NCBI GenBank assembly: GCA_023614405.1
Contig: CM042686.1
Coordinates: 467,822,740 to 467,886,739, forward strand
Source: Avena insularis
Lineage: Eukaryota; Streptophyta; Magnoliopsida; Poales; Poaceae
Direction: 5' to 3'
DNA length: 64,000 bases
Positions 48,311-61,539 of this stretch are shown here, one piece after another. Below the pieces are notes generated by a model. That model made no database searches. It was given only the letters and a program-made list of their open reading frames with translations, and had not been told where the DNA came from. The position numbers were made by a program, and so were the translations under genes. Positions within the stretch are counted from its first letter, which is position 1. Every line of letters begins with the position of its first letter.

Positions 48311-50195
48311 TGTTGGAGATATGCCCTAGAGGCAATAATAAATGTAGTTATTATTATATATCTTTGTGTTTATGATAAATGTTTACATTCATGCTATAAT
48401 AGTATTAACAAGGAAACATTAATACTTGTGTGATTTGTAAACTTAATTTGAAGTCCCTAGTATAGCCTCTATACTTCACTAGCTTGTTGGTTGATTGATG
48501 ATTGTGGTTTCCCTATCATGAACATTGAGATGTTATCAACAACAAGATCATATCGTTAGGAGAATGATATGGTGGACATACTCCTATAGACAAGCGTAGC
48601 ATAAAGATCAAGTCATTTCAATAGTTCAATTGCTATATGCTTTCTGATACATAGTAACCTAATTCCTTCGACCATGAGATCATGCATATCACCTTTACTG
48701 GATGGATACTTTGATGTCATCAAACACCACACCGTAACAGGGTGGCTATAAAGGTGGCATTGAGTGTTCGGAAAGTATTGGTTGAAACACATGGATCAAG
48801 AGTGGGATTTGTCCATCCATATGACGGATAGATATTCTCTGGGCCCTCTCGGTGAAATGTCATCCAATTAGCTTGCAAGCATGTGAATTGGTCACAAGGG
48901 ATCACATATCACGGGAACGAGAAAAGAGTACTTATCGATGTGAGGATGAACTAGGTATGCGAGATACCGGCGATCATAACCTCGGATAAGTAACATATCG
49001 TGAGACAAAGGGAAATTGGTATCGTTTGTAAGTGGTTCATTCGATCGCAAAGTAATCGTAGAAATATGTGGGAGCCATATGAATTTCCAGATTCCTCTAT
49101 TGGTTATTGTTCGGAGAAGTGTCTCGATCATGTCCGCATAATTCACGAACCGTAGGAAGACACACTTAAGGATTCGACGTTGTTTGAGTAGTTATGGTAT
49201 TATGAGAAAGAGACCGAATGTTGTTCGGAGTCTCGGATGGGATCCGGGATATCACGAGGAGATCCGGAATGGTCCGGAGAATAAGATTCATATAAGGAAA
49301 GTCCCGTTTCGGAGTAGCGGAATGATTCCGTTGTTTTCATCGAACATTCTAGAAGGTCTCGAATGTCCGGCACTCGGAGGGAAGGGTACATGAATGTGTC
49401 ATTACATATTGGAATGATTGCATCATGTACTAGGTGTTCTTGCTGTCCAAAATAAAGGGTTTATTTAAATCCTAAATTGAAAAGTCAAACGGCTAGTTTG
49501 AAATTCAAACGGCAATTTTGGGAAGTGGGAAAAGAGGAGGAGGTGAAGCCGAGTTGGGGAGGGAGTCCTCCACAACACCCCGCCCCACACAAGCCGAGTT
49601 GGGAGGACTCCTCCCTCCCTTGGCCGGCCAGCCCTCCCACCTATATAAGGAGGCAGGGCTCCCCCTACACACACAAGTTCCTATCCTATAAAATAACACC
49701 TAGACCTAAACCCGTTTTTAGAGCTTTTTCTGTTTAGAGCCTTATAATTGTTTTAGAGCTTTCTAATTGGTGTGTATAATTACTAGACCAATAATAGACT
49801 ATCTCATAAGCTCCACCATACTGCACCGCTTAAGGCGAAGCCTGCGGGATTTCCCTCTACTTAGGTACCACGCCCGTTGTCTTCCGGAATCGCGAGAGAG
49901 TGCTACAACCTCCATTTTCTTTGGAACAAGGGAGAGGAAGGTCTTCATCGAAACCGAACGTGTGACCGATTGCGGGAGCGCTGCTGGAACGTGGCGCTGG
50001 AAGGATCGTCTCGCGATCTTGAGATCGGAAGAAATGCGACTACATCACCCACGAGAATCTGCTCTCGTTAAACACTTTGGAATCTTCGAGGGTGAGTTAT
50101 TCCATCGACTCGTTGCTGCAATCTAGTAGATAGATCTTGGCTTGTTTGTTTGTATGCGATAGAAAATTTTGTTTTCCATGCTACGAACCCCTACA
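48311..50195 (+). repeat. 5' LTR of the Copia, 1885 bp
   Basis: It starts TGTTGGAGATATGCCCTAGA and ends CGAACCCCTACA. A TATA-like cctatataaggaggc lies near 49640. The first 360 bp match the 3' LTR apart from one base; further in there are many short indels. Confidence 0.9.
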
Positions 50196-51367
50196 AGGGT
50201 ATCGAGCCGTGTCTATATGTAGATCTTGCAGTAGAACACAAAGGTAATTGTGGTAGTTGATGCTTTTATTGTAGAGTTCTTTGTGTTTACTTTTCATCTT
50301 GCGGTATGTTGGGATGAAGCTGCACGGGCTAACCTTACATGTCATCGTTCATGAGACTTGCTCCACGCTTAACATGCAACTTGTATTGCATAAGTGGCTT
50401 ATGGGTGCCTGTTTCTCCTAGCATAGTAAAGATCAAATTTACAACGGGTAATCAACAATGCTAGTATAAATGTAGAGGTTCTTGTTCGTAAGTTAGAACG
50501 ACACTTATATAAAGCCCCAAACCACGTAAAATATGAAAAGAAAGTAGAGGCGTCTAACATTGTTTTGCGGGGGTGTCGATGATGTGATATGGCCATGATT
50601 GTGATTATATTTGATGTATGCAATGTTCCTTATTGTAAGTTGGCAACGGCGGGGACCATATGGTTGTCTTTAATTTACTGTTAAGACCTGCGTGTCTATT
50701 CAAAATAGTTGTAATAGTTGAAGCTGGTGGACGACAACCATGAAGAAGCATCATTGACCTTGATGCTATGCGTTGATTATGGAGATCATGTTAGTGCTTG
50801 AAGATGGAGATCGGAAGCATAAAGAAGAAAGGCCATATCATATCAAATATTATGAATTGCATGTGATGTTAATCCTTTATGCATATTGTATTGCTTAGTA
50901 GACGACGGTTTCATTATAAGATGATCCTCATGCACATAAATTTCAAGTTCTAAAGTGTTCACCCTTAGTATGCACCGTTGCCAAAGCTTGCTGAAGCACC
51001 ACGTGATGATCGGGTGTCTTTGATTCATGGTGAATACAACGTAAGCAAGCCAGATTTGCTTATGCGGTAGCTAAGGTTTGATCTTGTGAGCCTAGCATGT
51101 ACGGACATGGCCTCAGAACACGGATCGCGAAAGGTAAAGCATGAATCATATAGTAGATATGATGAACATGATGATTGTTCGCCATTGAAACTATATCAAC
51201 TCTCGTGATGATCGGTGTTGATGTAGTGGATTTGGTTCTTGTGATCACTAAAACAATGTGAGGGATGTTGTTTTGAGTGGGAGTTCACCTAGTTTAATTT
51301 CATTAATTAATTTGAACTCAATTTGTCATAAACTTAGTCTAAACTATTGCAAATATGTTGTAGATCA
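50196..51367 (+). other. Copia leader between 5' LTR and gag
   Basis: The degenerate primer-binding site at 50196-50209 is followed by about 1.1 kb without a coding frame. This is longer than a simple leader and probably includes decayed sequence. Confidence 0.5.
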
Positions 51368-52260
51368 ATGGCAGCCCTACCATCAATTTTAATGCGTTCC
51401 TAGAGAAAGAAAAGTTGAAAACAATGGAAGCAACTTCGGATTGGTTCCGCAATTTGAGGATCGTCCTCAGCTGGTAATTTGACCTATGTCTGGATGCACC
51501 GCTAGGTGACCCACTGCATGATGCTACCGATGAAGTAAAGAATGTTTACCTCGTTCGGAAGAATCGATTACTCCATAGTTCAATGTGCTATCTTGTATGG
51601 TTTAGAATCAGCTTGAGAAAAGGTTTGAAGAGTCGACCCATATGATATTGTCGAGGATCTCAAATTAATTTTTGAGACTCATGCGGCAATTGAAAGTTAT
51701 GAAGCTTACGAAAAGTTCTTTAAGCGCAAGATGGAAGAGGGTAGCTCCGTCGGTGAGCATGTGCTTAAGATGTCCAGGCATAAATAAACTTCAAAGTTTG
51801 GGTATAGTGATTCCTAATACTTTGGGGTTTACCGCATCCTCCAATCACTACCACCAAGTTACAAGAACTTTGTGATGAACTACAACATGCGAACATGAAC
51901 AAAGAGTTGCGAACTGTTTGCTATGTTAAAATCTGCGAAGTGGAGATCAAGAAAGAGCACCAAGTGTTGATGGTCAATAAGACCACCAAATTCAAGAAAG
52001 GCAAGTCTAAGCGAAGGGACACTTCAAGAAGGGTGGTAAGAAAGTTACCATACCGACGAAGAAGACCAAGGCTGGACCTAAGCCTGAAACCGAGTGCTTT
52101 TACTACAAGGGAGAGGTCCTTTGAGCGGAATTGCCCAAAGTACTTGGCGGATTTGAAGAACGGCAACATCAAGAAGAAAGGTATATCGATATACATGTTA
52201 TTGATGTGTATCTCACTAGTATTAAATAGTAGTGCCAGGTATTTGATACTGGTTCGTTGC
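51368..52260 (+). pseudogene. Gag of the Copia, decayed
   Basis: In shifting frames the sequence carries Copia gag features: DAPLGDPLHDAT near 51500, the stretch EEGSSVGEHVLKMS near 51740, and a damaged zinc-knuckle region near 52090 (the second Cys replaced by Tyr in FYYKGE), then NCPKYLADLKNGN. The protease-like VFDTGS follows near 52240 with a frame change. It is not translatable as one protein. Confidence 0.7.
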
Positions 52261-52639
52261 TCATATTTGTAACTCGAAGCAGAGCGAATAAACGGAAGCT
52301 AGTGAAGAACGAGGTGACGATGCGTGAAGCGGATCAAGGTTGATGTGATCGCGGTCGGCACGCTACCTCTTCATCTACCATCGGGATTAGTTTTATACTT
52401 AAATAATTGTTATTTGGTGCTGCGTTAAGCATGAACATTATATCGTGATCTTGTTTATTGCGAGACGGTTACTTGTTTAAATCCGAGAATAATGGTTGTT
52501 CGATTTATATGAGTAATATGTTTTATGCACATGCACCTTTGATAGATGGTCTATTCATATTGAATCTCGATAGTGGAAATACACATATCAATAACATTGA
52601 GGCTAAACATTTGAAATCAAGCGATAATTAAACCTATAT

Positions 52640-55286
52640 GTGGCTTTATCGTCTTGGTCACATTGGAGTGAAGCGTATGAAGAAACTCCATTCGATGGAC
52701 TTCTTGAATCACTTGATTTTGAATCACTTGAAAGATCTGAAGCATGTCGATGGGTAAAATGACTAAGACTCCATTTTCTGGTATGATGGAGCGAGCTACA
52801 GACTTATTGGAAATCATACATACCGATGTATGTGGTCCAATGAGTGTAGCATCGCGCGGTGGTTATCGTTATGTTCTTACCTTCACGGATGACTTGAGTA
52901 GATATGGATATATCTATTTCATGAAACATAAGTCCGAAACTTTCGAGAAGTTTAAGGAGTTTCAAAGTGAGGTAGAGAATCAACGTAACAAGAAGATTAC
53001 ATTTCTACGTTCTGATCGTGGAGGTGAATATCTAAATTCTGAGTTTGGCGAGCATTTGAAGAAATGTGGAATACTTTCGCGATTGACACGCCGGAACACC
53101 ACAGTAAGTAATGGTGTGTCTCGAGCGTCATCGAACTCTCTTAGATATGGTTCGTTCTATGATGTCACTTACAGATTTACCGCTATCATTTTGGGGTTAT
53201 GCATTAGAAAGCCGCATTCACTTTAAATAGGGCACCGTCTAAATCCGTTGAAACGACACCATATGAATTATGGTTTGGGAAGAAACCTAAATTGTCGCTC
53301 CTTAAAGTTTGGGGATCTTGAAGCCTATGTAAAGAAGTTCTGAGGACAAGCTTGAACCCAAAGCGGAAAAATGCGTCTTCATAGGATACGAAGGAAACTA
53401 TTGGGTATACCTTCTATCATAGATCCGAAGGCAAAATCTTCGTTGCTAAGAATGGATCCTTTCTAGAGAAGAATTTCTCTCGAAAGAAGTGACTGGAAGG
53501 AAAGTAGAACTTCGGCGAGGTTGTCGAACCTTCTCTCGAAATTGCGAGTAGCGCAGCACGGAAGAAGTTCTGTGGTGCACCAATAAGAGAGGAAGCTAAT
53601 GATGGTGATCATGAAACTTCGGTTGAAATTGCTCTGAGCCTCGGAGGTCAACGAGAAATCGTACCACTCCAGTTGGTATGATTCCGTTATGAATGTCATG
53701 TTGGTGGACAACACCGATGACCCCGAGACATATGAGGAAGCGATGATGAGCCCAGATTCAATAAATGGCAAGAAGCCATGAAATCCGAGATTGGATCCAT
53801 GTACGAAAACCAAGTATGGACTTTGGTGGACTTACGGATGGCGGAAGGCTGTCGAGAACAAATGGATTTTCAAGAAGAAAAGCAGATGTTGATGGTAATG
53901 TTATCGTTTATAAATCTCGACTTGTCGCAAAAGGGTTTCGACAAATTCAAGGAGTTGACTACGATGAGACTTTCTCACCGGTGAAGCTAAAGTCTGTGAG
54001 GATTATGTTAGCAATCGCTGCATATTATGATTATGAGATATGGCGGATGGATGTCAAAACAGCATTCCTCAATGGAGACATTGATGAAGAGTTGTATATG
54101 ATGCAACCCAAAGGTTTTGTCGATCCTAAAGATGCTAACAAGGTATGCAAGCTTCAACGGTCCATCTATGGATTGAAGCAAGCATCCGAAGCTGGAATCA
54201 ACGTTTGATAAGGTAATCAAAAGTTTTGGTTTTATACAAACTTATGGAGAAGCTTGTATTTACAAGAAAGTGAGTGGGAGCTCAGTAGCATTCTTAATAC
54301 TATGTGGATGACATATTGTTGATTGGGAATGATGTAGACCTTCTTAATAGTGTCAAAGAGTATTTGAATAATAGTTTTCAATGAAGGATCTTGGCGAAGC
54401 AGCTTACATATTAGGCATAAAGATTTATAGAGATAGATCGAACGCAAATATCATTGTCACAAAGTACATATTTGGACAAAGTTCTAAAGAGGTTTGGAAT
54501 GGAAGATAGCAAGAAAGGGTTCTTGCCCATGTTGCTAATCGACCTTGAGTAAAACTCAAAGTCCGACATCGGCGTAAGATAGAGAAAGGATGAGTAAGAC
54601 TCCTATGCCTCAGCCATAGGATCTCTAATGTATGCCATGCTATGTACTAGACCCGACATTGCATATCTTTGTTAGTTTAACTAGCAGATATCAAAGTGAT
54701 CCAGTGGATCATTGGACAGCGATCAAAAACATCCTTAAGTACTTGAGAAGAACTGAGGATATGGTTCTTTCTTATGGAGGTGATGAACAGCTCGTTGTTA
54801 ATGGTTACACCGATGCTAGTTGGAACACTGATCCGGATGATTCTAAATCACAATCTGGATAATGATTTATTTTGAATGGTGCAGATTAGCTGGAGGAGTG
54901 CAAAGCAAAGCGTTGTGGCGAGATCTTCAACTGAATCGAATACATGGCTGCTTGAGGCTTCACAAGAAGCAATATGGATGAAAGAGTTCATTATAGAGCT
55001 GGGTGTGGTTCCTAGTGCGCTTTGGACCCAATGTCTATCTATCTCTTGTGATAACATGGGCGCCATAGCCAATGCGCAAGAACCAAGGTCACACAAGAAG
55101 CTGAAGCATATCAAGCTGCGTTTCCACGCTATTCGAGAACATATCCAGGATGGGGATATAAAGATTTGCAAAGTACACACAGATCTGAATGTGGCGGATC
55201 CGTTGACTAAACCTCTCCGAGGGCAAAACATGACCAACACCAAACTGCCATGGGTGTTCGGTATATTACCATGTAATCTAGATTAG
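52640..55286 (+). pseudogene. Pol of the Copia: integrase, RT, RNase H
   Basis: Integrase: RLGHIGVKRMKKLH near 52650, then IIHTDVCGPM and FTDDLSRYGYIYFM, and LRSDRGGEYLNSEF (52744-53226). Reverse transcriptase: VYKSRLVAKGFRQIQGVDY, WRMDVKTAFLNGDIDEELY (53880-54208) and YVDDILLIGND near 54300. RNase H: WRSAKQSVVARSSTESNTW, ISCDNMGAIANAQEP, HIKLRFHAIREHI and VADPLTKPL (54876-55286). Integrase before reverse transcriptase defines Copia. Many frameshifts and stops make it inactive. Confidence 0.8.
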
Positions 55287-55310
55287 ATGACTCTAGTGCA
55301 AGTGGGAGAC

Positions 55311-57177
55311 TGTTGGAGATATGCCCTAGAGGCAATAATAAATGTAGTTATTATTATATATCTTTGTGTTTATGATAAATGTTTACATTCATGCTATAAT
55401 AGTATTAACAAGGAAACATTAATACTTGTGTGATTTGTAAACTTAATTTGAAGTCCCTAGTATAGCCTCTATACTTCACTAGCTTGTTGGTTGATTGATG
55501 ATTGTGGTTTCCCTATCATGAACATTGAGATGTTATCAACAACAAGATCATATCGTTAGGAGAATGATATGGTGGACATACTCCTATAGACAAGCGTAGC
55601 ATAAAGATCAAGTCATTTCAATAGTTCAATTGCTATATGCTTTCTGATACATAGTAACCTAATTCCTTGACCATGAGATCATGCATATCACCTTTCTTTG
55701 GATGGATACTTTGATGTCATCAAACACCACACCGTAACAGGGTGGCTATAAAGGTGGCATTGAGTGTTCGGAAAGTATTGGTTGAAACACATGGATCAAG
55801 AGTGGGATTTGTCCATCCATATGACGGATAGATATTCTCTGGGCCCTCTCGGTGAAATGTCATCCAATTAGCTTGCAAGCATGTGAATTGGTCACAAGGG
55901 ATCACATATCACGGGAACGAGAAAAGAGTACTTATCAGTAACGAGGATGAACTAGGTATGCGGAGATACCAGCGATCATAACCTCGGATAAGTAACATAT
56001 CGTGAGACAAAGGGAAATTGGTATCGTATGTAAGTGGTTCATTCGATCAAAGTAATCGTAGAAATATGTAGAGCCATATGAATTTCCAGATTCCTCTATT
56101 GGTTATTGTTAGAAGTGTCTCGATCATGTCGCATAATTCACGAACCGTAGGGAGACACACTTAAGGATTGACGTTGTTTGAGTAGTTATGGTATTATGAG
56201 AAAGAGACCGAATGTTGTTGAGTCTCGGATGGGATCCGGGATATCACGAGGAGATCCGAATGGTCCGGAGAATAAGATTCATATAAGGAAAGTCCGTTTG
56301 AGTAGCGGAATGATTCCGTGTTTTCATCGGGAACATTCTAGAAGGTCGGAATGTCCGGCACTCCGGAGGGAAGGGTACATGAATGTGTCATTACATATTG
56401 GAATGATTGCATCATGTACTAGGTGTTCTTCTGTCCAAAATAAAGGGTTTATTTAAATCCTAAATTGAAAAGTCAAACGGCTAGTTTGAAAGTCAAACAG
56501 CAATTTTGGGAAGTGGGAAAAGAGGAGGAGGTGAAGTCGAGTTGGGAGGAGTCCTCCCAAGCCGGGCGCCCACCAAGCCGAGTTGGGGAGGACTCCACTC
56601 CTCCCTTGGCCGCCAGCCCTCCCACCTATATAAGGAGGCAGGGCTCCCTCCCACACACACAAGTTCCTATCCTCTAAACTAAACCCTAGACCTAAACCCC
56701 GGTTTAGAGCTATTTCGGTTTAGAGCCTTCTAATTGGTTTAGAGCCTTCTAATTGGTGTGTCTAATTACTAGACCACTAATAGCCTCTCTCATAAGCTCC
56801 ACCATACTACTTTGGCTTAAGGCGAAGCCTGCGGGATTTCCCTCTACTTCCGGTACCGCCGTTGTCTTTGCCGGAATCGCGAGGAGAGTGCTACAACCTC
56901 ACGGCTGGAACAAGGAGAGGAAGGTCTTCATCGAGTACCCGAACGTGTGACCGATCATGGAGCTGCTGGAACGTGGCGCTGAAGGATCGTCTACGCGATC
57001 TTGAGATCGGAAGAAATCGACTACATCACCCACGAGAATCTGCTCTCGTTAAACACTTTGGAATCTTCGAGGGTGAGTTATTCCATCGACTCGTTGCTGC
57101 AATCTAGTAGATAGATCTTGGCTTGTTTGTTTGTATGCGATAGAAATTTTTTGTTTTCCATGCTACGAACCCCTTCA
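55311..57177 (+). repeat. 3' LTR of the Copia, 1867 bp
   Basis: It starts TGTTGGAGATATGCCC and ends CGAACCCCTTCA, followed by the ACTTT duplication. It is 18 bp shorter than the 5' LTR because of many small indels. Confidence 0.9.
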
Positions 57178-60100
57178 ACTTTAACCTCATGCGCTTCGCT
57201 TCCGAAAAAAACAACTCTAACTTCAGACAATCTGACGCAGATGCCTTCAATGACACAATTAACTCTCTCTCCTTAATTGAGCTCCCGCTTATGGATCAGG
57301 CATTCACCTGGTCTAACAACAAAGCAAACCCAACGTTTGAAAAAATCGACCGTGCCTTCATCAACCTAGCCTGGGACGAAAACTTCCCAAACTCATCAAT
57401 CTCCTCTATAACCCGCTTCATCTCTGACCATGTCCCGATCGTCGCTGCCATTTCAACGTCGGTATCGCGGCCCGCGTTTTTTCGATTTGAAAATAGCTGG
57501 GCCACCTTCCCTTCCTGTCGGCCCACAATCGTCAAAGCTTGGGCTAGGCCCTCGACGGAGTCAAACGGTGCTACGGGCCTTGTTGCCGCACTAAAGAAAT
57601 GCCGCTTCGCGCTAAAATCCCGGCGCCGATCCAGGCTGCCCCCTCACTTAGCAGAATCAAACTCTAAACTAGTGATTAATTTCCTAGACATGCTAGAAGA
57701 GTCCAGGAAACTACCCCCCCACGAGATTGTGCTGTGGCGTGTCTTCATTACCTCTCTAAAACGGGCAATTAGACACCGCATGGAACACTGGAAACAAAGA
57801 TCCAAAATCAAATATGCTATCGACGGCAACGAGAACACAAGATTCTTCCACGTCTCAGCATCTTCATGTATGCGCCGTAATAAAATCGGTGCCCTATATC
57901 ACCTTGGGGCCGAGCTCACCAACCACTCCCAGAAAATGGAGATCCTAACCTCTTTCTACAGGAACCTGCTAGGAACAACGTTCACCCCCGCCTGGCACTT
58001 TGACCTTCAAACCCTCTATCCTGCACCTATCCCACAACTATGGTACCTAGACAACACATTCTCGGATCAGGAGATCTCCGATGCTTTCCTACACATGCCT
58101 AAAACGGCGAGCTCAGGACCCGATGGCTTTGGGCCAGGCTTCTACAGGCTTTTCTAGGGAATCGTCAAACCCAGGATTATCCGTCTTTTCAGACACTTCT
58201 TCCACCACAACGCGAACCTAGACGCCCTAAACAGGGCCTACATGGTACTCCTCCCCAAGCACGGAGGAGCAAGGGCACCAGATGCCTTCAGACCTATATC
58301 CCTACAGAACTGCCCCATGAAAACAATCGCAAAGCTTCTAACAAATAGAATTAAACTCCTAATCCCGCTGCTCGTAACATATGACCAAACTGGATTCATA
58401 TCTGGCAGGAGTATCTCGGACAACTTCGTCTACGCAGCAGACCTTCTAAACTGCTGCCACAAACGAAAAGCCCCCACTATGGTAATTAAGCTGGACTTTA
58501 GAAAAGCATTTGACTCCGTCTGTTGGGCGTCCTTGCTAAAAATCCTTCGCTGTCGTGGCTTCCCCCAGCGATTCTGCACGTGGATCTCCCAAATCCTGCT
58601 CACCGGGAAAACCTCTGTCCTCCTAAATGGGGTCCCAGGACACTGGATAAACTGCAAAACCGGCCTACGGCAGGGTGACCCGCTCTCCCCTACCTCTTCA
58701 TCATTGTGGCAGACATCCTCCAGCAACTAATCCGAAGGGAACTAGCAAGCGGGGTGCTCACGCATCCAATTGATAATCAACTACCATGCCCGGTTCACCA
58801 GTACGCCGATGACACACTACTTCTTGCCCAGGCATCCACCGACGCTGCTTCCCGCCTCAAAGAAATACTCGACCATTTCGCAAACGCAACCGGTCTCCAA
58901 ATCAACTTCCATAAAACAAATTTTGTCCCTATGAACATCCTCGAAGACCTCTCCCACTCCATCGCAAACATTCTACAAACGCCCATCCAATCCTTCCCTC
59001 AGACCTATCTCGGACTACCCCTCTCCCCAATCAAGCTACCAGCATCAGCCTTCCAACCTATAATCAACAAATGTGACAAATACCTGGCAGGGTGGCGAGC
59101 TACCCTCCTCTCCAAAGGAGGAAGGTTCATCCTACTATCCTCTGTGCTCGACTCCCTGCCCACATACTTCATGTCCTCCTTCCTACTTTCCAAATCAACT
59201 ATCCAACTAATTGACAAGCGTAGACGTGCCTTTTTCTGGGCGGCCGAGGACACATGCACTGGCGCACAGTGCCTGGTTGCGTGGGACAAAGTGTGTTCCC
59301 CGAAGATTCTAGGAGGTCTAGGTGTGAAAAATATTAACTCACAGAATGTATGTCTCTTGCTGAAATTTTGTTACAAGTTTTTACACGACAACCTCATCCC
59401 CTGGAGAGACTGGCTCCTCCAGCACTCCCCCTTCCACCCCCTCCACCAAACCAAAAAAACCTACCTTGGAAAAATTATTACTACCCACCTCCCCCTCCTC
59501 TCACAAATCACACAGTGTGTAGTACATAGTGGCTCCTCGGTCATGTTCTGGCATGACCGTTGGCTACTCTCTGAGCCCTTGCAGATCGCCTTCCCAACAC
59601 TTTACTCCCACCACACCAAACCTACTGCATTTGTTATTGATATTCTGCATAATGGTATCCAGGAGGGCCTGTGTAACCGGCTAACTGTCGCTGCCACGGA
59701 CGAGCTTGCTTCTTTGTCTTCCTTGTTGTAGGATATCACGTTGTCCGTGGAGCCGGACACCCGCCTCCTTCTTGGAGGGACGTGCTTCTCCTCGAGAGGT
59801 GCATACCTGCTGCTCCAAGAGCAGCTGCAGGACCCAGGGGCTGCGGTTATTTGGGCCACACCGGTGCCCAACAAGGTCAAGACCTTCACCTGGCTGCTAC
59901 ACCTAAACAGGCTCAACACAAGGGCAAATCTACTACGGAAGACCATCATCGACTACGACACCTGCCCCCGCTGCGGCCTACTTCCCGAGGACAGGGGACA
60001 CCTGTTCTTCCTTTGCCCAGCCGCCGCTGATGTCTGGCGCAAGATCGACATCATCCCCACACACCCCTCTTCGCGGAAGTGTGGAAGACGCCTATGCCAC

Positions 60101-60424
60101 CCCACCTCCCCGCGTATGCATGGGCGTCTATACTCATGATCATCCTATGGAAAATATGGGACGCGCGAAACACGCAAATCTTTCGACATTACGACCAGCC
60201 CTGCAATGAAATGATTAGGAACATCATCTCCGACCTCACCTTGTGGACTCACCGATTTAGAACTACGGAACTAAAAATGGCGGCCAGCTCTTGGTGTGAC
60301 CATCTCTCCCTCTGTAATATGTAACTCTATACACTTGAGTAAAATTCAGGTGGGGACTCTCTTCCCCGGTGATTGCCTCAAAAAAATGCTCACATTAGTT
60401 CCAGTTCCAACGGCTAAAACACCA

Positions 60425-60602
60425 ACAAACTTTAGTCCTGGGTCAAATGGGAGCTTTAGTCCCTGTTAGAGGCACCAACCGGGACTAAAGATTTTGCGAC
60501 AGGCTAGGGCCGGTGCCAACCCCTTAATTCCGGTTCGTATCACCAACCGGGACTATATGTATGATCTTTAGTCCCGATTCGTATTACCATCCGGGACTAA
60601 AG
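60425..60602. repeat. CACTA subterminal repeats, left side
   Basis: Alternating inverted copies of tttagtccc and gggactaaa (for example ccaaccgggactaaag and gatctttagtcccgattcg) form small palindromes. This is typical subterminal DNA where CACTA transposase binds. Confidence 0.65.
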
Positions 60603-61539
60603 AAAACGGGCAAAAAGAATTTCTCAAGTTCTGCCACAGCAGGAAAACGGGCATAAATCCTGCCGCGGCAGGAGAATGGCTCTCCACACTGGCGAGGCAG
60701 GAGATTGTCTTTTCTAGTTTCAAAATCATGCCAAAAATATAAAAAATCCCATAAACAAAATCCTTCGAAGTGTAGTTATATTAAGTGATTTAGTTGTTAC
60801 GAAAGTTAACAAATATGAATTTCGACATAATTTGCAAAAAAATGTCATGAAAAATTAAAATGACCATAACTTTTGCATGCGATATCAGAAAAAAACGTAT
60901 AGCCTATCAAAACATGCAGAAAAATATTTCCTCTTTGATTTCAACGTCAGTTTTGGATTCTTTTAGATTCTTAAAATTTGAAAAGAAAAAAGTTATTTTT
61001 AAGTAATTTTTAATGTTATATTTGAATTCCTCACATTTTTCTGATAATAATGGATATATTATTTATCGAATTTCGATTTACAGATTTGAAGATATTATTT
61101 ATATCATATTAAATGAATAAATGGCAAAAAATGAATAAAATATTAATTTATTTAGTTTTTATTTCCACTGGAATAAAATATTATTATTACTTATTTATTG
61201 TTGTTTACTTAAATAGTTGTTCGTATTTTCAAAAAATAAAGACGGTTGATATATTATATGAGTTAATAGGATTGATATACTAGTCTAACAACAAGGTATA
61301 AGGGTCCTTCACATGAGGTGGGAGAGATAGAATGGGAAAGTTAAGTATGTTGGGGGTGGAGTAGTGGTAGGATGAGTGACCGATCAGGAAGTTTGATCAT
61401 AAGTATAATGTGACCCAAGATTAAGTATAGTTAGTGTTAAAAATAAGAGATGTGAGAGATTAACGAGTTAGATAATTCAAAAGTTCAAGAAATATTTGAA
61501 AAAAAATCAAATTTTTTTGGATTTTTTTAAAAGAATTCT
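60603..61539. other. CACTA interior, AT-rich
   Basis: AT-rich sequence without any ORF of note lies between the two subterminal repeat blocks. No transposase is encoded, so the element needs one supplied in trans. Confidence 0.55.

Larger units (their letters stand above)
48311..57177 (+). mobile_element. Copia element with two LTRs, BARE/Angela-like
   Basis: LTRs are at 48311-50195 and 55311-57177. A perfect target duplication ACTTT is at 48306-48310 and 57178-57182. A decayed primer site (agggtatcgagcc) follows the 5' LTR, and a purine tract (aagtgggagac) precedes the 3' LTR. The interior carries gag and pol in Copia order with integrase before reverse transcriptase, but riddled with frameshifts. 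It is the innermost member of this nest and so the youngest insertion here. Confidence 0.9.
47870..60324 (+). pseudogene. LINE ORF2: endonuclease, reverse transcriptase, zf-RVT
   Basis: The APE-type endonuclease starts at an ATG at 47870 (LSWNDRGLGD, LLQEIKLSE, LTNVYAPTD). The Copia lies exactly in its conserved GDFN motif; removing it and one ACTTT copy restores GDFNLMRF, after which come DRAFINLAWDE and SDHVPIVAA. The reverse transcriptase has FRPISLQNC, KLDFRKAFDSV, GLRQGDPLSP and the catalytic YADD near 58805. A zf-RVT domain lies near 59960 (CPRCGLLPEDRGH...FLC). Breaks include a TAG at 58156, a frameshift near 58690, a stop at 59729 and a frameshift near 60080. Confidence 0.85.
43947..60384 (+). 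mobile_element. Full-length LINE, 7.6 kb, split by a Copia
   Basis: A perfect 14-bp duplication AATGCTCACATTAG lies at 43933-43946 and 60385-60398. The 3' end is a short A-tract (ctcaaaaaa). The element has an ORF1 with two CCHC zinc knuckles and an ORF2 with endonuclease, reverse transcriptase and zf-RVT domains. Excluding the Copia at 48311-57177 it is about 7.6 kb. Frameshifts and stops interrupt both ORFs. It sits in the CACTA element. Confidence 0.88.
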
